From the NCBI GenBank assembly GCA_012934845.2, contig WNNJ02003619.1, positions 62,001-126,000 of the forward strand: DNA of 64,000 nt, read 5' to 3'. The DNA comes from Pomphorhynchus laevis. Taxonomy: Eukaryota; Acanthocephala; Palaeacanthocephala; Echinorhynchida; Pomphorhynchidae. Both the position numbers and the translations under genes were made by a program. Position 1 is the stretch's first letter. Every line of letters starts with the position of its first letter. The notes under the pieces were generated by a model. That model ran no database searches. It saw only the letters and a list, made by a program, of their open reading frames with translations, and was not told the DNA's origin. Shown here piece after piece: positions 11,687 to 22,790 of the stretch.

Positions 11687-12580
11687 TAGTAATCTGTAAT
11701 TTCGATTGTATTATTTTGCGTATTTCAATGTATTCTCGTAATGAAATTTTGAATATTCCAGCATTTAAAAGTATATTCATCTTAAACAAGAGAGCATATG
11801 ATAAAATCAATGCATATTATAATACCGAAATTAAAATTTATATTTATATAAATAAAATTTAAATTTTATCTGATAGATTAAATATTTTTATATTAATTAA
11901 ATACCCAAAAATTTATCTGAATATTTTTTATCTAGAAATTCTTCCCGACCGACGACTATATTCTCAAACAAAAGCACTAGTTTCATATATAAATCATTTT
12001 TATTCACCACGGGAATGAGTTAACAATGTGAAATTATATGGAAGATTCACTTTTTATAAAGTAGTATTTTCGATGATGTTTAACAATACCAAGGAGAACC
12101 TACTAAATTGTGGTTTTTCATAATAAAAAAAGGTCTGAAATTTTGCGATACATAAATAATATATAAATACATATATAAGCGAAAAGAAAAGAAATATTAC
12201 ACATAGTAGACATAGGTATGTGTGACATACATATATACATATATGTTTGACACTTATTTGTGTTATATTATACAAGACATATATAGAAATATATATTAAA
12301 AATATAAACATATATTTTTATCTAGAAATTCTCCCCGACCCACGACCATATTCTCATACAAAAGCACTAGTTCATAAATAAATCCTTTCTATTCACAAAG
12401 TGAATAAGTTAAAAATGCTAAATTATATGGAAGATGTACTCTTTATAAAGTAGTATTTTCGTGGATGTTTAACTATACCAAGGAGAATCTACTAAATTGT
12501 GTGTTTTTTAAAGAATAGTAATTTGTACTTTCGGTTGTATTATTTTTCGTATTTTTGTTTTATTATACAGAGAATTCGCC
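11687..12580. repeat. Diverged AT-rich direct repeats
   Basis: A block of about 190 bases beginning tatttttatctagaaattc and ending ctaaattgtg occurs at about 11920-12113 and again at about 12310-12500. A second block (atagtaat...gtattattttgcgtattt) occurs before the first copy (about 11687) and after the second (about 12516), suggesting a longer tandem unit with insertions. No coding motif. The intervening - strand frame at 12054-12311 is a low-complexity, isoleucine- and tyrosine-rich chance frame. Confidence 0.65.
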
Positions 12581-12711
12581 AATTCAAGCATTTTACCACT
12601 ATAATAACACTATTTTTTAATGATAACACTATATTTTTACATAATACCACTATTTTAAATGTTGAGATCACAGTAGTGATTATTATTATCATTATTATTA
12701 ATATATTCCAC

Positions 12712-13880
12712 CAGAGTGTCCGTTAGTGGTCGCTTTTTGTATCTTATTTATTCTGTGCTTCAGCCTAATCGCCTTAAAGTATCTGATGGTATCAACACCT
12801 CTGATTTCTTTTTTGCTAATCGCGGTGTTTTACAGGGAGATCCACTCAGCCCTATATTATTTTCCTTTTTTGTTATGGATTTGCCTATGCATCTTCGTCA
12901 TGCATCGAATGAAGTCTCTTGTACCCTCTATGCCGACGATCTAGTAATATTAGCCAAAGATCTTTTATCCGCTCAAAGTGCGTTAGATGCTCTGTCATCC
13001 TATTGTTTATCAAATCAGTTGACGGTGAATGTAAATAAATCGAAAGCCCTTAAATTTCGGTTAGGTGGACCTTTGCGTCGATATGACATGCTGAGAATAG
13101 GCAATGTAGATTTAGAATTCTGCAATAGTTACAATTATTTGGGAGTATTACTTTCGTCGAAATGGTCATTTACTGAACACCTACATCGTAAATCCTCGAA
13201 GTTAGTTGTAGCAACCTCTTATGCAAAAAACTTAGGTTCTTTATCTTTCTCAGGAGCCCTCCGGTATTTTCGAAGTATGTTGCTTCCCATAGTTTCATAT
13301 GCTTTGCCAGTTATCTGGTCGGATTTAAGTCCCTTCAATTTTCAGCAGTTGGACAAGTGTCAATGGAGATTCGTGAAGCGAATTGTTGGAGTCTCACCAA
13401 AATGTTCTTCATCGGTTATAGCGATACTATCATCGCTAGAACCTTGCTCTAAATACATCTGCTCAACATTTAATCTTGAACACACTGCATCATTTACTAC
13501 TAACCTGAACATGTTCTTTCGAAAGACGACGTCATTGGATTCTGAATTTTATCTTACTCCGGCATTCTTACAGACTAAATGGAGAGAACCATGTGCAAGG
13601 AAAAGACCGCTGATCTGGAGAGCATCTGTCCATGGATATCACGATAAATTCTGCGCTATTAGAATTCCAGTACATGCACGGTGCTCTTTGTGCATTTGTG
13701 TTCTTTGCAAAAATGAATGCGCATCTAACCTGCATATCTTCACTTGCCCAATTTTGAAAAATATGTCACTATCCGATATTGACAGTAGGAGAAGATTTTG
13801 AAATACAATTTATAAAATTGATACACTTTTGGTGTATTTATTTTGTTTACCCAGTACCGAAAGGTAAAGAGGTATAATAA
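12712..13880 (+). mobile_element. LINE reverse transcriptase (LINE-C), 5'-truncated
   Basis: A continuous frame from 12716 to 13801 encodes the palm, thumb and C-terminus of a LINE reverse transcriptase. Motifs: GVLQGDPLSPILF (residues about 34-46), the catalytic box TLYADDLVILA (about 70-80), the NKSKALKF block, YNYLGVLLSSKW, and a long C-terminal region with cysteines and a histidine (CVLCKNECASNLHIFTC, near residues 331-347) resembling the C-terminal zinc knuckle of several LINE clades. The N-terminal half, including the first catalytic aspartate, is missing. This is the longest undamaged LINE frame in the window, so the copy may be fairly recent. Jockey/I-type is a guess. Confidence 0.8.
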
Positions 13881-14430
13881 ATTCTCTCATTATTAGTAAT
13901 ATATTGTTTATATATTATTAATATATTATTGTTAATATATTATTATATTATTATGTATTATTGATTATTATCAATTATTATTTATATTAATGTACTTTTA
14001 ATAATAAATTAATAAATAATAATAGCATAATATTATGTTATATAAATCGGTAATTAATGAATAACCACTTTCTTATGTATTTATCAATTACTTTTTATAT
14101 TTAAAGAGATAAGCTTTGGAAGAATACATAACTTTCTTACCTAGGTAATTAAATGCTTATTCAAATTAATTTAATATTTTTAATTTAAGAGCAGGATCGA
14201 ACAAAATAAATATATCTATATATTTCATATTTTTTAACAATAAAAATATAACAAAAGAAGACCAGGTAATGGCCAATAGCAAGGTCGTGTAGCTCATGGA
14301 GTGAAGGTGGTAGATCTTTATAGATCTTGTTTCAGACTGCAACCGCCTTAAGCAGGGCAGCTTCCTGTTAGAAGTTGCTGGAGGGTTCGTTGTAAGTATA
14401 GTCTGATTCAACTAAACTAGGTGGCAAAAC
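13881..14430. other. AT-rich spacer without a gene
   Basis: Low-complexity TA-rich sequence (tattattaatatatt type) between LINE-C and the Penelope-like elements. The - strand frame at 14166-14411 shows no motif. Confidence 0.5.
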
Positions 14431-16260
14431 CGAAAAAGCAACTTTAAAATTTATGACTTAAAAGTTACATGTACTCAACCAGATTGGAAAAATAGGTAAG
14501 TACTAATGATTTTAATTTTAGATATTTTAAATGTAACAGCAAAAATTGTATAGTTTGTGATGTTATCAATAATAATAATTGTATCGTAAGTAATACGACA
14601 AACAAATGTTTTTCATTAAATATTAATAATAATTGTAACTGCAATACCGCAGATGGGATGTATCTAATACAGTGTATATGTGGATTGCAATATATAGGAA
14701 AATCATATCAAATGTTAAAAACTAGGTTTAGGCAGCACATATATAATATACAGCATAATAGTCAAACTATATTTCATAAACATATGAGATTAATAGGACA
14801 TGATATAGGATACTGTAAAATATTTATTTTAGAATTTATTATTGAAAAGAATAAGTCAATATTAAATCAAAAACTATTAGAAAAAGATTTTTTTAATTCC
14901 ATGTACCAATTAGGATTAAATGACGTGGTATAAGGAATTGGCAGAAGTAGTATAATACATAATAAACAACTATATTATAATAATCCGGTTAGACGCAAAC
15001 CAAGAAGTCATGATGATAAAAGGAATAAGAAAAATAGAGTTAAAAATATTAAAAAAGATATGTATATAAATGAACAATTAGAAATATTAAAACAACTTTT
15101 AAGAGATAATAAACTAAAAAGATCTTTATGTAAATATAAGAAGTTTTTCTAAAAATATCATTTGTTCAATAAATCAAAGATTAATTAACGATTATGATAG
15201 GTAAAGTTGTATAATGGATTTAATTTATAAATAGTTTAAAATACGTAGGCCTGATAATATAATAGCTGATCTGATAATATAATATTATATATTATAATCT
15301 TACGATATAAAATAATACATGCGTTAGCAAATCAGCTATAATTGGGTTAATATTACCTCCTATTAAAACAACTTTTATTCTTCTAAATATGATGACTTAT
15401 ATTTAGATGTCAAATCATTTAAAGATTAATTAATGAATATTATAGGCTAAGTTGTATAATAGACAGTTATTGTAATATAAAATACTATTATCGGACAATA
15501 AACGTTAATTATGAAAATAATATACACTAACCCTTAACTTCATAAATAAATGTATAGATAACATAAATATAAGTAGACGTTTAACTAATTCTAAAAGTAA
15601 AGAAATAATAGAATCAGATTTAAGTAAATATATTCCTAAAATAAAGTATAAGTTGTTACCGCCATTATGACGAAAAATTTGTAAATATAATAAAGAATTG
15701 AAATCTATATGTAACGATAATATTAGAAACATCATAGAAACTGAATGCGATTGCAAAAGTCTTAATTTTTATAAAATAAATGAACATATATGCAAATAAT
15801 CTGGGATTAATTGAAAATAGTGAATTAAGGAAAATGCTATCAAAAGCATACATGACCCATAATCTAGAATTTATTGAAAACAGTGAATTAAGGAAAATGC
15901 AATTAAAAGGGTATAGATATAGATACAGTACAGTAATCGATATTAATACTAGTATAAAACACTAGTTTAGTGTATTTTAAACACTGGACACTATGCATTA
16001 AAACCCTTTTCTATTTATATGAATAAAATAAAAAAAAATATTTTTATTAAAAATTAATATTTTAAATCTATTTTAATTTTACCTTTAATTTTAAGGTTAT
16101 AATGACTAGCTTTTTATATAACATATTTGTATTAAAATTAGGATAATCGAAATTAATACTAGTATAAAATACTGTTTATAGTGTCAAACACTATTTAAGT
16201 ATTAATTCTACAAAAGAATTTTTAGAACACAAAAGGAATAAATTTCTAGAATATAAATAT
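14430..16260 (+). mobile_element. Naiad-like Penelope element, copy 1 (endonuclease end, internally deleted)
   Basis: The copy starts with cysteine-rich and GIY-YIG endonuclease coding sequence (14520-14935), continues with a basic linker (to about 15230) and decayed middle-region sequence (about 15400-15790), and reaches a C-x-C segment at about 15745. A unit of about 65 bases coding for LIENSELRKM is duplicated in tandem at about 15800-15905. It then jumps to a short piece of the reverse transcriptase region (near 15930-16050 and 16140-16250), so most of the reverse transcriptase is deleted. The order endonuclease, linker, C-x-C, reverse transcriptase is that of the Naiad branch of Penelope-like elements, the reverse of classical Penelope. 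Confidence 0.75.
14520..14935 (+). pseudogene. GIY-YIG endonuclease of a Penelope-like element
   Basis: The frame begins RYFKCNSKNCIVCDV, a cysteine-rich motif that commonly precedes the nuclease in Penelope-like elements, and has further cysteines at NNNCNCNTADG. The nuclease core follows: MYLIQC...GLQYIGKS (GIY and YIG strands, 14658-14710), then LKTRFRQHI with the conserved arginine and a histidine. The frame stops at 14933; the homologous minus-strand copy at 25.6 kb reads through the same point as LNDVVQGIGRSS, so the stop here is a later mutation. The domain would nick target DNA during retrotransposition. Confidence 0.75.
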
Positions 16261-16344
16261 TTTAATATTTATGTTATTTTATATTGTTATTTATATTATT
16301 TTGATATAAATAACTCTATTTTATATAAATATAAAATATAGTTA

Positions 16345-18740
16345 AAAATATTAAAAAAGGTATGTATATAAATAAACACTTAGAAATATTAAAAGAACTT
16401 TTAAGAGATAATAAGCTAAAATATATTTATGTAAATATAAGAAGGTTTTCTAAAGATATCATATGTTCAATAAATCAAAAATTAATTAACGACTATGATA
16501 GGCTAAGTTGTATAATAGACAGTTATTGTAATACAAAATACTATAATCGTACAATAAATGTAAATAATAACAATAGAAAATATACATTAACCATAAACTT
16601 CATTAATAAATGTATAGATAACATAAATATAGCCGGACTTTTAAATAATTCTAAAAGTAAAGAAATAATAGGGTCAGATTTAAGTAAATATATTCCTAAA
16701 ATAAGGTATAAACTCCTATCACCATTAGGACGAAAAATTTGTAATTATAATAAAGAATTAAAATCAATATGTAACGATAATATTAGAAACATAATGGAAA
16801 CAGAATGCAATTGTAAAAGTCCTAGTTTTGATAAAATAAATGAACATATATGCACATAATCTAGAATTAATTGAAAACAATGAATTAAATAAAATGCTAT
16901 CAAAAGGGTATAAATATAGATTAAATACTAATAACAATAGAAATAAAAAAATAAATATAAAATAAATAAAATAAATATAGATTAAATAATAACAACGACA
17001 AAAATAAAATTTACAATTCGTTATATAATAACTTAAATGGTTACTTTAGTAAGCCTATTAATAGTAAACGCTCGAATATATCTGAGATAAACATTTGGAA
17101 AGATTATATATTTGATAAAATTAAAAATAAAATGAAAATAACAAACAATTATAAAAGGAAAGATAAAATTAATAAAGATATGTATAAAGAACTTACTAAA
17201 TTAAAGGATAACTATATAATAACAACTATTGATAAAGCTAGTAATAACTTTGTCTTCATATGCAAAAAGCTTTATTATGATATACTAATGAAAGAGGTTA
17301 ATTCTAATGATTTAAATATAAATCCAACATATATGAACGTAGTGAGTTAAGTTTAGAAACAATTATTACAAGTCATTGTTCCATAATGGATAAGAAGGGT
17401 ATAAAGGTTGAATCAGATAATAAATCTATACCTATATTATATTGAAATCCAAAATTACATAAAAATCCAATAAAACCTAGGTTCATATGTAGTGCGTTTA
17501 AATGTACATTAAAACCACTTTCTGTCTATATGAATAAAATACTTAAAGTAATTAAAGCACACTTTAAAAAATATTGCAAGGTAATCGAAATTAATACTGG
17601 TATAAAACACTATTTCAGTATTAATTCTACAAAAGAATTTTTAGAACAGACAAAAGGAATAAATTTTCAAAATATAAATACATACGATTTTAGTACGCTT
17701 TATACAAATCTAGATTTAGTAGATATTAAAGAAGCGTTAGTAAAATTAATTAATCTTATATTCGGAAAAAGATATACATATATGTTGTAATAATTATAAC
17801 GCCTATCCAACAAAAAGTAAACCATCAAGTAAATATAAATAAATGGATAAAATTGAATTAATAGAATCCTTAAATATTTTGATAAATCAAAATTATTTAA
17901 AAGTAGGTACATCTATATTTAGACAAGTAAAAGGTGTTCCATTGCGTGGTAATAGTAGCCCAATGATAGCTGACTTGTTTTTAAGCTTTATAGAATATGA
18001 ATTTGTTCATAACTGTGTAAAAACTAAATTTAAACAATATAAATATATGAAATATGTTTCGATACATTGATGATATATGTGTATTTAATTCTAATAATTT
18101 TTATTCAATTAGTGAACAAATTTATCCAGAAAGCCTTATTCTTAACAAAACCAATATTAATGATAAAGAAGGTGTATATCTAGATATGAACATTTAATTA
18201 ACATAAACTAAATATACTATTAATTTATATCGTAAAGATGACATATTTAAATTCACAAGAAACATATTTTTGCATGAGCATTCATGCATACCATATAATA
18301 TAAAATATAATACATTGAATAATGAAATTTTAAGAATTGCAACAATATGTAATGATATTGGCTTTCTTCAAAATCATTCAAATAATTTAATAGATACATA
18401 TTTTAAATTAGGTTACTATAAAAATAAGATCAAGCAGAAAATAGTAAAATATATAAATCAACACAATAATATAAAGAATAAATTTAAACTCTTAAATGGC
18501 AAATTTTTATGGATAATAAATAATATACTTTGTTTTAGAATAAGATACTAGATAGTTTTATCATAGGAAATACATCATTAGCATGCATTTGGCCAGCTGC
18601 TATGTTGGGTAGATGAGTTAGGGGCCGAAACCTGATAGCATAGCAGTTCCTCCTGATGACCTCTAATTCTTATTCTGATACAACGTCTGTTATTTATTAG
18701 TCAATTCATAAAAATGACGTTTATTTTAATTTTTTTATTT
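16345..18740 (+). mobile_element. Naiad-like Penelope element, copy 2 (linker to 3' end)
   Basis: The most complete Penelope-like copy, lacking the endonuclease. The frame at 16362-16859 is the linker with the C-x-C motif (METECNCKSPSF) and HICT. After a break the reverse transcriptase follows in pieces (17132-18551). Blocks: TIDKASNNFVFICKK, NPKLHKNPIKPRFICS, NTYDFSTLYTNLD (first catalytic aspartate), RQVKGVPLRGNSSPMIADL and FRYIDDICVFNS (the catalytic DD box, near 18055-18090, across a frameshift). It ends LNGKFLWIINNILCFRIRY at 18551 and is followed by the conserved 3' module to about 18740. About five or six frame breaks in all. Confidence 0.8.
17132..18551 (+). pseudogene. Penelope-like reverse transcriptase
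   Basis: Reverse transcriptase domain of copy 2, readable in consecutive pieces: 17132-17350, 17530-17790, 17843-18070 and 18270-18551. All main catalytic motifs of the Penelope family can be seen, including DFSTLYTNL and YIDD. Breaks lie between 17350 and 17530, between 17790 and 17843 (an in-frame gap) and near 18060, plus a stop near 18196. The enzyme would copy element RNA primed at the nick made by the GIY-YIG nuclease. As it stands it is inactive. Confidence 0.8.
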
Positions 18741-18854
18741 TGATTTAAATTAAATATAATCTAAAAACAATTATTAATTTTATTATTTAATTATTAAATT
18801 TTGATATAGCATTATTATGTTTTGTTTATTTTATTATTATATTATATACGTAGA

Positions 18855-19340
18855 TTCAGTTAGCTGATTTGATTAGTACGCTTTATATAAATCTAGATTT
18901 AACAGATATTAAAGATGCATTAGAAAAATTAATTAATATTATATTCGGAAAAGTATTTACATATATATGTTTTAATAACAATAACGCTTATCTTGTCTAA
19001 ATATAGATGTCCCTACCTTTAAATAATTTTGATTTATCAAAATATTTAAGGATTCTATTAATTGAATTTTATCCCTATACTTTTATTTACTTAATGATTT
19101 AATTTTTGTTAGATAACCGTTATAGTTATTAAAAAAAATATAAGTATATATATTTTTCCGAATATATTAGAAAAATTAATTAATATTATATTCGGAAAAA
19201 TATATGCATTTATATGTTATAAAAACTATAACGCTTATCTAACAAACATTAAACCATCAAGTAAATATAGATATATGGATAAAATTGAATTATTAGAATC
19301 CTAAAATATTTTATAAATCAAAATTACTTAAAAATTGTTT
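18855..19340. repeat. Inverted and re-inverted Penelope reverse transcriptase fragments
   Basis: 18860-18990 is a + strand piece matching the TLYTNLD region of copy 2. About 19000-19165 is the reverse complement of the segment after it (matching 17750-17930). About 19170-19335 is that same segment again in + orientation. The last two form an imperfect inverted repeat with arms of about 160 bases and almost no spacer. Confidence 0.65.
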
Positions 19341-19369
19341 CAAAATTATTTACATCTATATTTAGACCA

Positions 19370-19980
19370 ATAAAATGTGTTCCAATGGGAAGTAATAGTA
19401 GCCCATTTATGTATTTAAAGCTCTATAGAATATGATGATGCGTTAAATATATGATAATGATGCGTTGACGCAAATGAATAAAATTGAATTAATGAACGTC
19501 TTAAATATATTGATAAATCAAAATAATTTAAAAGTAGGAAAATCTATATTCGGAAAATATAGGGTGTTATAATTTGAGGTAATATTAGCCCATTTATATC
19601 TAAATTTTTTTAAAGCTTAGTAGAATAAATTTGTTCATAACTTTAAAAAATTAAAACCAAACTATATAAAGATATGGAATACGTATTTCGATATATTGAT
19701 GATCTATGTGTATTTTACTTATTCAACAAGTGACAAATTTATCTATTCTTTATAAACGTTTACTGATGATTAAGAAGGTATATATCTATATACGTACATT
19801 AAATTAACATAAGCGTCATTTGAATGTATTTGGCTCCGCTGCTATGTTGGGTTGAGGAATAAGAGCCGAAACCTAATAGCATAGCATTTCATCCAGATGA
19901 CTTCTATTCCTTATTCAAATGCAATCAAATTAGTCAATTCCAAAAATTGACTTTTATTTTAAATTTCAATTTTATATTTT
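19370..19980 (+). mobile_element. Penelope-like element, decayed 3' portion
   Basis: Short reverse transcriptase remnants (an aaattgaattaatgaacgtct block near 19480 and a tatttcgatatattgatgatct block near 19685 that corresponds to the YIDD box) are followed by the 3' module at 19790-19980: gttgaggaataagagccgaaacctaatagcatagc and the closing stem-loop agtcaattccaaaaattgact. Confidence 0.65.
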
Positions 19981-20439
19981 AACTTGATATTAATTATATA
20001 ACATCTTATAACAATAAATATTATTTATAAATGTTCAATTATTTATTATTAATTATATTATTTATTAATAATTATTTAATTATATTATTTTGATTTAGCA
20101 TTATTTTCATTTTAATAATTTTATAAAAAACGTAGACTCATATAATTTATTTGATTATTACTGTTAATTTTCGTATTTAAATTTGAATTCGGCTCAACTG
20201 AATTCAAATAATTATTATTTTATACTAAAGCAAATTGTTTAATTTGATAATAAATGATATTTTTAATTTTTAAATAAAATGTTTCGCTTAATAATTTAAA
20301 TTTAATATTTTAATAATATTTTGATGATTTATATATTGTAAATTTAATATTTTGTTGATTCATATTTCTCCATTATAAGAAAATAAAATAAAATTCATTA
20401 GACTTGTTTGAAAATTAGCAGAAAAATAATAATTTCGTA

Positions 20440-22790
20440 TCAATAATAAATAGTTTCAGTATTTCTGGCAGAGTTCAAATTACCGTGAAAACAAAGTACT
20501 GTCACAAACAATTTGCAAAATTCTAAAATATAATTTTTATAAACTTTTATAATTTTTAAAAATATAAATTTGTATTTAAAATAAATTTGAAATTTTCAAA
20601 TTACTGACAACTTCTTGAATATTTTATATAAAGTTATATAATTTTATCAAGTTTAAAGAGAGTTACGAAATCTGAAAAAAAAACCAAATCTGAGAAAATC
20701 AGTTATTTTAGTTAGTTATTTCACAAAAACTATATTCTTCAGATTATTTCTTTAACGTGATTATCTTAAAGACTTGAGATAATAATATGTAGTGTTATAT
20801 TCTGTTCGATACAAGATGATATGTGTCCTAAATTAGATCAGCGAAATGTTCTTCAGTTAAAATGTTCTTTAGTTTTAGAAACATTAAAAACCAAAATAAG
20901 TAACTGTTCGAGAAATACAAAATTTACTTAAATAATTAAATTGCAAAGAGTTAATGTTCATAAATCTACCCATATGTGGGCGACACGATGATGCAAAAAA
21001 TGACGAAGATTATTTTGAAATGATCTTAATAGAAAACTATTACGATAAATTTAAAATCAAATAGAGTCAAATTATGACTTAAATTTATAGATTAATTCGA
21101 TCTACTGTTTTATAAATTGTATCCAACTACTTTAAACAATGACTTTAATTGTATTGCAAATGAACACAGAAAACGATTAGCAAAAGTCACGTGTAGTTCA
21201 CAGTGATTTTCTATAAGAACATATTTAATTAAACCGTAAAGTACATTATGCGAAGAGTGGTAATTCTCGGAGGCAAATGTATAACCCTTTTAAAATATTC
21301 ATTGAAAAATATTTGCTAAAGTTTGAAATTAATCTTTTATTAAAAATGACTTACTTTTCGTCGTATATATTTGCATGCACACATTTATTCACAATGTAGT
21401 TTGTAAAATTTGATATCTGATTTTGCTAACACATGGGGTGAGACTATAACTCATTATGTGGTAATCCATTTAGTTAGTTGATTAAATTTAAACACAATAA
21501 AGTCAAGATATTAACATATTTCCAGGTTTTCCTTGATATCCCTTACAAATATTTTGGGAGCATTAATTAATTATTTTGTGTGCTCAAATTAATAGCATAT
21601 TCGATCATTTAAGTTATAATTTTTAATTTTAATTAATGATATGTAAATTCAAAATGAATAATTGATAACTTTTTATATTAGACAATAAATCAATTATCAT
21701 CACACTTCTTTAAATTGAAATTTTCACCAATTAGTGTAATTTCTTATAGACGATATATAAATATATATTTTGAATACATAAACTCATGAATTATGCAAAG
21801 CATTATTGCCTTTATAAGTGTTTTGAAACCAATTGAATTGTAGCTTAGAACACAAACGTTCTAAACAATGCGCCTTAATATTAATATCTCGTCACTTATA
21901 AACTAAACCGTTAATTCAATTTTTTCAGTTAAGCAATTAATGGTGTCTTATAGACCCTGATAAACTGAAAGTTTGATTCTACAAAAATAATTTTGAAATT
22001 TAATGCAAAAGTTTAAACTAATATAACTGTTAGTTTATCGTAAAAGCCTTAAGAAATGTATATTTTAAGAATAATGTAATAATTTGTTCACAAAATTTAT
22101 TATCTCCAAAGGCAATCTTTAGAAAAAATATTAAATAAAAATATATTCAAAAATAATAGAATTCGGAAAATCTTTACAGACATCCGGTATTTCGTTTATT
22201 TAATATATAAAGGTTTCACTCAAATCCAAAAATCAAAATAAATGATGCAAATCATTACTTTCTACAAAAATAAGGCGAACTTATTATTTCAAATCGTTTA
22301 AAGCTAAGCATAAAATAATCATAGGATCAAATAAATGCAATAATACATTTATATTAAATATTATTATTTAATACAACATCGGTTACCCGCAAATAGGTCC
22401 AATAATGTTAATATATTAATTTGATTTACAAAAAAAGAAACAATCGATTAGAACAATCGATTTCTTTTTGCTAATCGATTTGATTAACAAAAAGAAACAA
22501 AATTGCGATTTAATAATGATGATCGTTCCTTCTTCAATTGTATAAATCCATATGGATATATACCGATATAGATATACATGGAACAGCCCAACACAACGTA
22601 TTAATACATGCTTTTGTCGGATGCATATAAATCGTATAGAAATCAGATAGTTTCTAAATAAGCTATTTACGCATTGATAAAGAAGATTTTTAAGATATAT
22701 TTGACAGCGTAAAACATTAGCAGGACACTTATTTAATTTATAAATTTAAAATTTAGTTAAATTTAAGTGATGGATCTCCTGTCGACGCTG
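20440..22790 (+). repeat. Long non-coding repeat (repeat R), copy 1
   Basis: AT-rich and without any coding frame, yet most of it recurs in inverted orientation at 44.99-46.08 kb and 51.74-53.1 kb. Anchors: 21480-21800 is the reverse complement of 51750-52080, with ctcccaaaatatttgtaaggg as the clearest marker on that strand; 21870-21960 matches 45985-46075; and 22500-22760 matches 45040-45310. A short related piece also lies near 56060-56130. It may be the remains of a large non-autonomous or non-coding element; I do not recognise its class. Confidence 0.65.

Noticed and set aside
12054-12311. 85-residue minus frame that looks like a membrane protein
   Set aside because: Composition is I, Y, F and L only because the DNA is tata-rich; it lies between two copies of an AT-rich repeat.
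18541-18740. A canonical hammerhead ribozyme in the Penelope 3' module
   Set aside because: The GAAA box is preserved but none of the copies has a proper CUGANGA box with a pairing stem II, so only a hammerhead-like claim is made.
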